From the NCBI GenBank assembly GCA_963573315.1, contig OY752153.1:310001-374000 (forward strand): a stretch of DNA of 64,000 bases, read 5' to 3'. The position numbers were made by a program, and so were the translations under genes. The stretch comes from Entomortierella parvispora. Its lineage: Eukaryota > Mortierellomycota > Mortierellomycetes > Mortierellales > Mortierellaceae. A model generated the notes under the pieces. The model worked only from the letters and a program-made list of their open reading frames with translations, was not told where the DNA came from and made no database searches. Position 1 is the first letter of the stretch. Every line of letters begins with the position of its first letter. Below, one piece after another: positions 1-9,000 of the stretch.

Positions 1-157
1 GTTCCAATGCACCTGAGCATTTGGTCCGTGACAAAGCTGCTTCATTGTCCAAGATAAAATGATAATAATAGAAGAACTACAGGATGTAAATTAAATGTTT
101 CTGGGTGTTTCAAGGGGTGTCCATTCGGCTACGTTTGCTGGGACTAGGCTGGAATGT

Positions 158-3047
158 CTAACTATCGTCCTCCATTGGTTCACCATCTATATTCTCGTCA
201 TCCATAGGCACTCCATCAATATCCCCATCTACATATGGCTCTCCATCCAGGTCCTCGTCCTCCATAGGCTCTCCATCCAAATCATCCAATGGCTCGCCAT
301 CAAGATCTTGCTGTGCTCTGTCAGCAGGTACCGATTCATCCATGACTGGAATAAAACCAGATGGGGCACCAGGGGCTTTCATTGCAGAAGTACCATCCGA
401 AACAGAATGGGTGTCCAAAGATGATTCTGTGGTTGAGCTGGGCGTAGGCTCATTGTCTCTTCTTGTCAAAATGGTCGAAAGATTGTCGAGGTACACCTGA
501 GGGAAAACGATCCAGTTCTCCCACACTGAAAGGACATTAGAAATCTGGCGTCTGAATTGCTCTGCCTTCAATCTCGCGTCGATGCCTCTGTAGATCCCGT
601 TCAGAGCTTCAAAAATAAATGGGAGTTTTCCTTCCAATCTAAACACCCCATGGATGTCCATTGAAAAAATAAGGATAAATATCAATAACAGGATAAAAAA
701 AAATTGCCCGGAAAAATAGGAACAACACAACATACGCTGATCTAAACTTCCAAACGTTTGGAAGAGGTACACTGCAGTTGTGCAAGAGATCTGAAATGAG
801 ATATAGACGCGCAAGCCGAATCGGTTGTGGGGTATTGGGCAACACCATTGAGCTGACAAGAATATCCACGATCTACACACAAAAGTGAATATTGAAATCA
901 GTTAGTTGACCTTTGTCCGCTTTGGCTCAGTCCTAGATGCTCGACGTCGTGTACCTCATCTGCAGCGTCAGCATGCTGCATGCAAAACATCATGCCCCTT
1001 CCAACTGATCGCCTTGTGCTCGACATCAACCGAAGCTGGGCCTCAAAGAAGGCTCGGGCTCCTCGACTCAATGTGCCTTTGGCGGCTGCCTTCTCAAACT
1101 CATCCTCGTGCGCCTCTGCCAGTCGTTCGTCTTCATCAAAAACATCGTCGGTAAAGGGCATCAGAGGCGGGACCCAAACAGGCCCACCTTGGACCATTTT
1201 GAAAGGCTCTGTCCTCCAGCGGGTCACCGTGTCTCCCTGCATCAAAGAGTACAATTTCCACCGGTAGTATATATGATCGGGCGACTAAATAACACCGACG
1301 ATGCGATAGGACCATTAGCAAAAACGTCAACATTCAAGTCGTACCTCTGGAGAGGATCAAATTACCTTGAAATTGATTAAAAATGAAAAAGACGGGTTAT
1401 GGGCCTCCTTCTCGATAAGTGCCTGCTCAAACTCATGACCGACGGCCAAGATTTTTTCAACTACTCTGTGGATGCGCATCAGGGTCTGCCAATCGCTAGG
1501 AACGCTCACAACAACATCAGTGCTTGACCTGGGTAATGATTTCCTAACAGCTACCTTCACTGCCTTTGGAAGAGGCACGTAGTCCTTGCTCACTAAAAAA
1601 ATGTGCAGTTTGGAACCAGTGATGATTAGATTTGGCTTACTGTGATGTCCGTGGGACAAAACGGTCGAACGCATACCATAGAAAGGAACTGCCGGAAGAG
1701 GAACGGCTTTTCCCCATCCGAGCTTCATTATGTAGCCCATGAGATCCATGCCCTCCATCTCACGCAGGGCCACTGCAGCATCCACTCTCTCCATAAAGCT
1801 CACAAATCCACAGTTCCTGTTTCTTTCAATCTCCTCCGTGGTCCTTGGCCACATAATCTTGATGCTTGCAATGGGTCCATATTTTGCAAACTCCTGACAA
1901 AGCTGCTCCTCGTTCACCGTTGGGTTGATATTTCCGATGTACAGGTTGGTGGTGTGCGGGTCTCCAGTATCTCTTGATCCAATTTTAATATCATCTACAA
2001 AAATCGGGATAGTTAGAAACAACCCTCATGTCCACGCGACGTGTCGGCTCTAGATAGCAGTGATATAGTAGACAATAGCCAAGGTAAGAAGTGTGATTTC
2101 GCCTTCGCCTTACCCATGACTGGTCGTGAGGGCTGATGTTGGATTCCTCGCTCTTCTCGTTCAGCTTGGTTTCTACAGGCATTCTCATATCTTAGTACAT
2201 AGTGGTCCATGTGAAGTGGCGAAACAAACAATTATCCTGGGAAGAGAGCTGCTCTCCTCGTCGTTTTATCATCACCCCATACCGCTTCAGTTCTTCAAAG
2301 AATGCGTCCATATTTTGCCTCCTCTTTGCTTTTGTGTCCTTGACATAGGGCGTGGGCTCGGGCTCTGGTTTCGAAAAATTCATGGTGGTCTTTGTGGCTG
2401 CGGTCGAGGAGGAGGATGACTTTGAGGTCGAGGAGGATAGTGCCTGTGGTCTGTAGGCGGCCGCTGCTTTTGCGGCGAGGTCCCTCTTGTCGCTCTCGTC
2501 GTCCTCCTGACCAAAGACAGCTAATCGGTTCATCCATCATCTCTGGTTAGGCCCTGTCACCATATTTCCAGCAAGTTCTCCGATTCGCAGACTTACAGGT
2601 GGGGACAAAGGTTGACTTTCCCTTTACAAATCTCTTTTCTTTCTTGTCAGTGACCTCAAATGATGCCACAAACTCCTCGTATGCCTTGGCCGCTTCCTCA
2701 GACTCTTTCTAATAGCAGGGATATAAATGGGAGGTTTTAGGGTACGCTCCACGGATCAAACATTTTGAGATAGTTTGTACCTCCAGCTTACCCTCCGTTT
2801 CATCTCTGCCTCCTCCTTGTGCTTTTGGAATGGGTTGGATCGCTTCTGGGCGCCAATAGTGAATCCGGTGACCTTGCTTTCTGCAATTGTCTGCATTTTC
2901 ATTTCAATAAAGGGCAAGGGTTAGAACATGACTGATGGGAAGAGGTGGTGCAAGCAATCAAGCATTCCCAGCGACAGCAAGACGGACCTGCATTGTGCTT
3001 GGCTTGACGGCGGTGATTCCGAAAGGCAGCTTTGGTTCCTCGCCCAT
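158..3047 (-). CDS. U2SURP: U2 snRNP-associated SURP protein (SR140/U2SURP homologue), 10 exons
   Basis: Predicted nuclear splicing factor of the U2 snRNP. Exons read on the minus strand: 3047-2988, 2890-2792, 2708-2597, 2520-2283, 2172-2114, 1994-1677, 1592-1367, 1284-955, 873-736, 638-158. All nine introns are GT-AG and the sum is 2061 nt, giving 686 aa in one frame. Exon 2 carries the conserved FTIGAQKRSNPF stretch. The RRM (about 201-280) contains TTNLYIGNINP and KIMWPRT. A SURP module (about 345-395, HNPSFSFL then YYRWKLYS) spans the intron 7 boundary. A CTD-interacting domain follows (about 430-580, RLARLYLISDLLHN, WENWIVFP). The C-terminus has about six D[LI]DG[EV]P repeats, as in the animal protein, but stops there without the long coiled-coil and RS tail of human U2SURP. 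The start is the first ATG of exon 1, 222 bp from a divergent F-box gene. The 84-nt intron at 1593-1676 is open in frame and could be retained. Identification is firm; single exon edges are predictions. Confidence 0.92.
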
Positions 3048-3269
3048 GTTGTCCTGGCTCCTGTTCCTGTTCCTGTTGGGTGTGAGTGAATAATGGTTGT
3101 TTTTTGCATGCAAGAAACATCGGCTCTTTCTCCTTCTTGCTGGTGCATACCCTTAAGCCAAAAATCGATCCTCCGCCATGGCGTCCCTCGTCCGCAGCGC
3201 GTCTGATTGTCCTCTCCCTCCCTTCTTTCCTCTTCCTTTTTCTCACGCAGCCCGTCGGCTTGCGCCCTT
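3048..3269. promoter_or_regulatory. Shared promoter of U2SURP and a divergent F-box gene
   Basis: The 222 bp between two outward-pointing start codons must carry both 5' regions. The F-box side is strongly pyrimidine-rich (CTCCCTCCCTTCTTTCC-like runs), as is typical of fungal core promoters. No TATA box is clear. The bidirectional role is inferred from position only. Confidence 0.5.
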
Positions 3270-4805
3270 ATGTTGTCCACGCATGCCCTCAATCTCCCAG
3301 AGATCCTCGTCCTCATTGCCCCCCATCTCGACACCCCTGATCTTGCAAGCGCCTGTCGCGTCACCAGAACTTGGTTCATTCCCTTTGCTTCCAGGCTCTG
3401 GTCGCGGATAACTTCCAGGCAATACAGCTACTTTAGCCTCCGCTCCTCCATACCCCGCTATGCAACGTGTATCAAATACCTCGATTGCGACACTCACGGC
3501 CTTACCTATGACTATGATTCTTTGGACACCCTAGTCCTCCCTTGTCCTGGGTTGACCCATCTCGTCTCTCTCAACGCTCCTCCAGTTTTCGCGAGCAATG
3601 TGGCGCAAGTTCGCAAACTTTTTGAACAGAACCAACATGGTCTCCAGACTGTCGAGGTACTATGGGGCAACCCAGATTTCACTGACTCAATGTTAACAAC
3701 CTTGACTCTGCTGAACAAGTTGACAACTCTTGCTATAACTACCCATTGGATCCCAACCGGAACAATCGAGTCTCTTCTCGACAAGCTGCCTTACTTGACG
3801 TATCTTAAAGTCGAAGAACTAAATGCTAGTCGATGGAACCTTGCACGCGATGCTACGGGAGAAGCATCCCTCTTGGCCAATGTGAGGCCATGGCAGCCTT
3901 TGAGGACAACTCTACGACTTCAATCACTCTTGCTACACCTATCCGCACTTGTCCCTCACCCTTTTCTGGAGATAGTCCAAGCAAGCCCGGATCTGGAACT
4001 ATTGGACATTTTTAGTGGCCGTTCACAAAACCCGATGATGTCGATAAAGCCGGCAAAAAACCACGCCTTGGCTCTTGCTCTACATCGCTCTTGCTTGAAG
4101 TTTCAACATCTCATGGTCGGAGGCGATTGGGTAGATGAACGAGCACTGTATCAGCTCTTGGGTCTTGTCGATACGTTTGAAGATTTGAACATTGGTCCAA
4201 CGATGGAGACGAGGCCGATCCGACCTCAGTGGCTCGCGTTGAAGACTTTGCATCTGAGATTGGATAGCATGAGTTGTGGGACACAGGCAAAGATCGTAGT
4301 GGAGGGGGGCGAAGTATTGAGGGATGTGATGGAGGAATTAACCCTGACAAGTATATTGAGAGATGGCGCTGAGGGCGCTGAGGGCTCTGGAGCCATTGCG
4401 ATGATTCTTTTTACTTTTACTAAACTGACTTCCTTTCACACATCGCTGGCGGTTGTGCAAGTGGAGGAACTTCTCGAGAGGGTACTGGTGGAGGTGGAAG
4501 GGGTCAAGGAGAGGTCGCCGATCCAGAATTTCAAGAAGTGGGCTTGCCGTAATCTGAGACATCTGAAGATCTCCATTGAGGGAGATGAATCTTGGTGTCC
4601 ATCTGTGGCCGTCGACGGACGAGACTACAACCGCCGTGAACGAGAACGTAAAAGAACTTTGGGGGAAACTTACAGGGTGGATCCCAGATATCCACTGTAT
4701 TATGATTTCCAGACTTTTCTGGGTGGAATGCCAAGACTAGATCAGCGAAATATCAAGTACCAATACCAATGGAATGGCTATACCTACCGGTGGCGCAATA
4801 ACTAA
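3270..4805 (+). CDS. F-box protein with degenerate leucine-rich repeats
   Basis: Likely substrate-recognition subunit of an SCF ubiquitin ligase (family knowledge: the F-box binds Skp1). Single exon, 511 aa from the ATG at 3270. An in-frame extension further upstream is rejected because the F-box (residues about 8-46, NLPEILVLIAPHL then W-IPFASRLWSRI) should lie at the extreme N-terminus, as in its relatives. The rest is a series of irregular Leu-rich segments (LTTLAITTHW, LQSLLLHLSALV, LKTLHLRLD) fitting LRR folds, ending in a basic, Tyr-rich tail. Closest in arrangement to the F-box genes at 40437 and 52459. The substrate is unknown. Confidence 0.8.
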   Translation: MLSTHALNLPEILVLIAPHLDTPDLASACRVTRTWFIPFASRLWSRITSRQYSYFSLRSSIPRYATCIKYLDCDTHGLTYDYDSLDTLVLPCPGLTHLVSLNAPPVFASNVAQVRKLFEQNQHGLQTVEVLWGNPDFTDSMLTTLTLLNKLTTLAITTHWIPTGTIESLLDKLPYLTYLKVEELNASRWNLARDATGEASLLANVRPWQPLRTTLRLQSLLLHLSALVPHPFLEIVQASPDLELLDIFSGRSQNPMMSIKPAKNHALALALHRSCLKFQHLMVGGDWVDERALYQLLGLVDTFEDLNIGPTMETRPIRPQWLALKTLHLRLDSMSCGTQAKIVVEGGEVLRDVMEELTLTSILRDGAEGAEGSGAIAMILFTFTKLTSFHTSLAVVQVEELLERVLVEVEGVKERSPIQNFKKWACRNLRHLKISIEGDESWCPSVAVDGRDYNRRERERKRTLGETYRVDPRYPLYYDFQTFLGGMPRLDQRNIKYQYQWNGYTYRWRNN

Positions 4806-5017
4806 TGCTCAAGCTGATCGACTCATACACTGTACAACTCTATGTGGCTTCTCATTTTTTTTTGGAAGTACATGTACCACAATCCAATCTTCCAATGCCG
4901 GACATATTGATATCTGGTGCTCCACTATGAGGAGGGAGAAAATGGAGGAGAATGAGAGTTGTGTCTTCTTTTGGGGTGCGTGGAAGGATATTTATTGGGG
5001 TCTTTCTCACTCATCGA
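4806..5017. other. Convergent 3' intergenic spacer
   Basis: Short spacer between the stops of the F-box gene and the secreted-protein gene on opposite strands. It presumably holds both 3' UTRs. No gene or distinct repeat is seen. Confidence 0.5.
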
Positions 5018-5323
5018 TTACGCGGCCGCATCACCTCCATGGCTACTACCACCATTGAAGCACGCTTCATCACTTTGATTTTGAATGTCTTGGTACTCCC
5101 CCTTCATATTGCTAGTAGGGCCACAGTCGCTCGCATCAAAGCAAGCTAGCAACTTTTTCATATTGTCACAGGTGCATGCGCTGTCCTTGCATTGCCCCAG
5201 AGCAAGATCGATTTGAGGTTTACACACGCTGAGGCCTTCTTGTGTGCAAGCTGCCTCCGCCATGCTGAAGAAAGTCAGCGCAAACGATCCCACGAAAGCA
5301 AGACGAGACCAGGATAGAAACAT
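5018..5323 (-). CDS. Small secreted eight-cysteine protein
   Basis: Predicted 101-aa extracellular protein. The frame is open further upstream, but the ATG at 5323 gives a textbook signal peptide (MFLSW, then a hydrophobic run to about residue 24 ending MAEA), so it is preferred. The mature part is about 77 aa with eight cysteines at 26, 34, 45, 50, 52, 61, 67 and 88, including one CxC, and a Gly/Ser/His-rich tail. The even number suggests four disulfides. The spacing recalls fungal Cys-rich secreted proteins such as CFEM but does not match that pattern cleanly, so no family is assigned. Role unknown; effector-like or wall-associated functions are only possibilities. Confidence 0.65.
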   Translation of the reverse strand: MFLSWSRLAFVGSFALTFFSMAEAACTQEGLSVCKPQIDLALGQCKDSACTCDNMKKLLACFDASDCGPTSNMKGEYQDIQNQSDEACFNGGSSHGGDAAA

Positions 5324-5648
5324 TGCTACAAGAACACAAAGAGTGGTCAAAGAGAAAGTGTTAGCTTCTGTCTTGACTTTTTTTTTTCTGTTTGTACAAG
5401 GTGATCCGGTGGGTGATAGTACCACAAGACTGAACTGAACTGAACTGAACTGTACCTATTGCTTTTTTTTGAAGGTTTGAATGAGATTGGAAAATTGAAG
5501 TGGGGTCTGTGAATGCGGAGTTGACATCCAAGAAGTGAGAATCTCGTTTCTTTTTAACAAGATAGAAAGAGCAGTCGGAAGTAAAGGATCAAGGGGGCAG
5601 AGGCCAGGGACAATACATCGCAGGCCCACACTAAAAAATATAAAAACG

Positions 5649-5785
5649 ATTAAGGGATACTGGGAAAATCAAGGGTACGCTGGAAAACATTAAGGGCACG
5701 CCGGGGAACATCAAGGGCGCGCTGAGAAACATCAAGGGCACGCTGGGAAACATCAAGGGCGCGCTAGGAAACATCAAGGGATGAG
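5649..5785. repeat. 21-bp tandem minisatellite
   Basis: About five to six imperfect copies of a 21-bp unit built on AACATCAAGGGC followed by RCGCTGG. Copies differ by a few substitutions, and the array fades on the right into ATCAAGGGATGAG and ATCTAGGGATGAG. It lies alone in the otherwise featureless 5324-6501 spacer. Confidence 0.85.
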
Positions 5786-6501
5786 GTAACATCTAGGGAT
5801 GAGAGAAATTCAAGGATAGGAAGATCAAGGGCGCCAAGCAGGCTCAAAAACATCCGAGGGGCATTAAAAAGACGGAAGGGCAACGTGAGGCGATGGTGCC
5901 AAGTGACCCCATCAAAGGGGCGAAAAACAGGAGCGCGCCTTGAACTGAAAATTCAAAATGATTATTGTGGTGGATATGGAAAAGGGAAGAGGACATCCTA
6001 CCCTGCCTTGGCTAGCCTTGTTTCTTGGTGGTCTCCCTTTTTGTCTCTCCATCACTCTCTCATCTTTTGCCATCTACTCCTGCTCTTCGTAAAACTTCTT
6101 GCCAATGGCGCTCTTTACACGCTCCCAAGGATACCCTATCCCCGTTGTCCATCTTTCCTCTTTCATATCTGTCGCTCACAGGCGCTCCAAGCGATATCCG
6201 GGATAAACGCCGGACATGATCGGCAATTGAGGGTCAGTGAAAGGGGGATATACCAGGGGGATCACTTCAGGGGGCCAGGCTTTGCTTGATGGATTTAGGT
6301 TTCTAGGAGCGAAGAGCCTAGAAGACGCGCCATGAAATTCTCTGCAGCCTTTACATTTGCCCCTAAGCTATCCCGCCACGTACGGCGTTGAGAAAGATGT
6401 GTAAGGAGAGAACGTTGATGTTTATTTTCGTCTAGCCACTTTTTCTCAGTGTGGTCTTTGTGGCGAGGGGTTGTTCATATAGTGTGGCGCGCAAGCTGTG
6501 T

Positions 6502-7269
6502 TCAGTCTTGGATCTGGTACCATATCATTCTGTTCCAAGTTTTGTTGTCATCTTCCAAGGTGCTCTCCTTGGCAGCCCTCACTCCCATTTCGCCTTTAAA
6601 ATATTGGAGTGCAAACTTCTCCACAGTGGCCTCACTCACATATCCCCTCATGTTCATCATTTCAGGGATCTCTTGTAATATAGGGAAAATCCGAGTCCAT
6701 TCATATGCGCTTGTATGGTTGGGCCCACCATAGAGCTCTTGCGGCCTGAGATCGAAAAAGCGCGCTTTAATTTCCTGTCTGACCCAAGGTGCGGAATGAC
6801 TCTCTCTGATACTGGAAGAACTCACATCTCGGCAGAGACGACATTTCCGAATAGTCCAGTCCCAATTGATCATGTCTCCAACATGTTGCACTCCAGTTTC
6901 TGCAGAGATGGTCTTCAGTTTCTCCATCACCGGTAAAGGCAGGTGGGCTCGGTTCAGTTCCTGAAATTTTGACAGCTTGAAGCAAACTTCGCAGATATGA
7001 CGGCTCAACACGCAGATGTACACCATATGACTCTTAAAGAGGGCTCTTCCTTGGAGGAGGCGGAGTGGTTTCTTGTCTGGATGGGTGGACTCAAAGATTC
7101 GTTTCCAGATAGGCAAAGAACCGATCATGAAGTGAAGCGTCCGACTGACTCTAGAAAGGCTCGAGAGTTGGGAAGGATAGAGTCGCTCAAAGATCTTCCC
7201 CCATATCTCGGGAGGAATTAGCTTGTCGACACACTGTCGTTGTCGTCGCTGAAAATCGCTGGCGTACAT
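6502..7269 (-). CDS. F-box protein with two CxxC pairs (array copy A)
   Basis: Single-exon protein of 255 aa. N-terminal F-box at about residues 16-60 (IPPEIWGKIFERLYPSQL, then LPIWKRIFE). Two CxxC pairs follow, CEVC at 93-96 and CRLC at 143-146, spaced to form one four-Cys zinc site (inference). The C-terminus ends in the array's signature block, KTWNRMIWYQIQD, after G-GVRAAKEST. A Skp1-linked ubiquitin-ligase adaptor is the natural reading; the target is unknown. It is the most divergent of copies A-C: its WDW segment replaces FNW/FKW, and its middle is longer. It points the same way as copy B, with 123 bp between B's stop and A's start. The same C-terminal block in all copies argues for a functional surface. 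Confidence 0.8.
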   Translation of the reverse strand: MYASDFQRRQRQCVDKLIPPEIWGKIFERLYPSQLSSLSRVSRTLHFMIGSLPIWKRIFESTHPDKKPLRLLQGRALFKSHMVYICVLSRHICEVCFKLSKFQELNRAHLPLPVMEKLKTISAETGVQHVGDMINWDWTIRKCRLCRDVSSSSIRESHSAPWVRQEIKARFFDLRPQELYGGPNHTSAYEWTRIFPILQEIPEMMNMRGYVSEATVEKFALQYFKGEMGVRAAKESTLEDDNKTWNRMIWYQIQD

Positions 7270-7392
7270 TCTTCTTTTTCTTAGCGAAGGTCAAAGGAAA
7301 AGTTGTGGCGTGGGAGCAAAAGAAAAGGGAAGAGGGGAGGGAGCGTTTTTATTTCGTTTGTCACACCAACTGACTGCTTTTTTCACATTGAC

Positions 7393-8151
7393 TCAGTCTT
7401 GGCTCTGGTACCACATGATCCTGGACCAGGTTTTTTCATCGTAGTCCCTCGTCGAGCTCTTCGCTGCCTCGACACCCACAGGGCCACCAAAGATAATGTT
7501 CATCTGATCCACCACAACTGACATTGTATACCAGCGACCTCTACTCAAGTTCCCCAAAACCGCAAGATGACGAATCTGAGGGAAGGTCTTCTCCCATCCG
7601 TCCCATCCGTCAAGATAATGCCTCTCGTCATTGTTTGATATACTTGACGAAGAGGTATCCCAAACCGGAATCGATTCTCGAGCTACAGCTATGGAGGATT
7701 TATCCCGGCATTCAATACACTTGCGAATCCGCCAATTGAAGTTGATCATGTTGCCCACAAGACCCGGGTTGACTACTCGACCGCTCGTGATAGTCGTTTT
7801 TTCAATAAAGGTGTTTGGCGGTACTACCAAGACCGGCAAAGGTAGCTTGTCAGCAGTGCCTTGTTGGAAGGGTGTCAGCTTTTGGCACTCTTCACAAAAA
7901 TGCAGACTGATGGCGCACATGTAAATCATGCAGGAAGTAGACGCAGTTCGTCCTCGGAGGACTCGAAGCTCCTTGTTAGGGTGAGTCTCTTCAAAAAGTC
8001 GGATCCAAATTGGCAAAGAAGTGATGATCGAGTAGAAGGTCTTGCTAACCATCGATAGGCGAGAGAGTTGGGACGGATAGAGGTGTGCAAAGATCTCTTC
8101 CCAGACTTGAAGAGGGAGACGCTTGTCGGTTGAGATCAGTCTTGCCGTCAT
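7393..8151 (-). CDS. F-box protein with two CxxC pairs (array copy B)
   Basis: Single-exon protein of 252 aa. It begins MTARLISTDKRLP directly before the F-box (LPLQVWEEIFAHLYPSQL). CEEC at 86-89 and CIEC at 145-148 form the putative zinc site. The linker between the pairs carries the shared LPLPVLV motif. The C-terminal block reads GGPVGVEAAKSST then KTWSRIMWYQSQD. Closest relative in the window is copy C at 13284, with near-identical F-box and C-terminal signatures and the same Cys positions. It has no visible defects, so it is presumably functional as an SCF adaptor (family inference). Confidence 0.8.
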   Translation of the reverse strand: MTARLISTDKRLPLQVWEEIFAHLYPSQLSRLSMVSKTFYSIITSLPIWIRLFEETHPNKELRVLRGRTASTSCMIYMCAISLHFCEECQKLTPFQQGTADKLPLPVLVVPPNTFIEKTTITSGRVVNPGLVGNMINFNWRIRKCIECRDKSSIAVARESIPVWDTSSSSISNNDERHYLDGWDGWEKTFPQIRHLAVLGNLSRGRWYTMSVVVDQMNIIFGGPVGVEAAKSSTRDYDEKTWSRIMWYQSQD

Positions 8152-8254
8152 TGAGAGTGATAGAGAAAGGTTATACGGTGCTTGACTCGGTGGGGAAGAA
8201 TGCGGAAAGACGAAAGAGAGTCAACCCTTGAGTCACCTGGTGAGGAGGAGGCAA

Positions 8255-8420
8255 GAGGAGGAAGTGCATCCTTGTGTTTCCTGCTCTTTGTGCCACAGGA
8301 TCTTTGTTTTATCACACGCTCACATGAGGACGGCTGTAATTCTTCGTCAGCTTCAATACCGACTGGGCCGCCAAGATGCTGGCCATCGCCTCTGATAGCA
8401 GACACGTATAGGTTGATATT
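8255..8420 (-). pseudogene. C-terminal relic of an F-box/CxxC array gene
   Basis: Just upstream of copy B the minus strand encodes LGGPVGIEADEELQPSS and, after a frame change, KTKILWHKEQE. These match the GGPVGVEAAK and KTWSRILWYQDQD signatures of the array. No F-box or CxxC pair remains. This is a fossil copy reduced to its last 50 or so codons. Confidence 0.7.
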
Positions 8421-8689
8421 GACACGAGTGACAACCTCTTGGCAATTTCCGTTTGTCGGAAGCAGTGACGACGCGTTTCACAACACGCGCGTCTCATACA
8501 TCTGGCCGACGGTGGCTTAGAAATGCACGAGATCTCGACGCACTGCATGGTGCGTTTCATTCCAATAGGTTTGACTTCTTCCTTTGGACACTCCAGCCCT
8601 CCATCCATAGCATTATGATTTCTTGCAAAGGTATGACTGATCATCTAATGCTGAAGTGCGTCGTTCATCACTGTTCAATTTGAATTTCT

Positions 8690-9000
8690 CTCGGGTCTTA
8701 GAACCCATTCATCATTCCACGGTTCTTCTTGAAAGTGTGCATGCACCTTGGCTGCCTCTTCGTTGAACTAAGGAGCGCTGTTATCTGCCGTCATAGGTAT
8801 GTTATAGTAGACTATATTCTTCCAAAGTGCTGTATCCTGCCGTTAGGAAGTCGAGTCCTTTCTTGCTCTTCCCTCTTGTTCGATAATACTTCGCTCGGGT
8901 CTTGGAGCCCATCCATCACGCCACGGTTTTTGAGGAAATGTTTGCTCCTTGAAGAGCGCTGTTATCCGCCGTGATTGCGATATCGTTGATGTAAGTTAGG
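8690..9000. repeat. Two diverged direct repeats of about 105 bp
   Basis: Segments near 8690-8805 and 8893-9000 share an ordered set of blocks: CTCGGGTCTTRGARCCCATC, then CCACGGTT, then CTTGAAGAGCGCTGTTATC or its variant, then GCCGT. They lie about 200 bp apart, with no ORF explaining the conservation. Confidence 0.6.
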
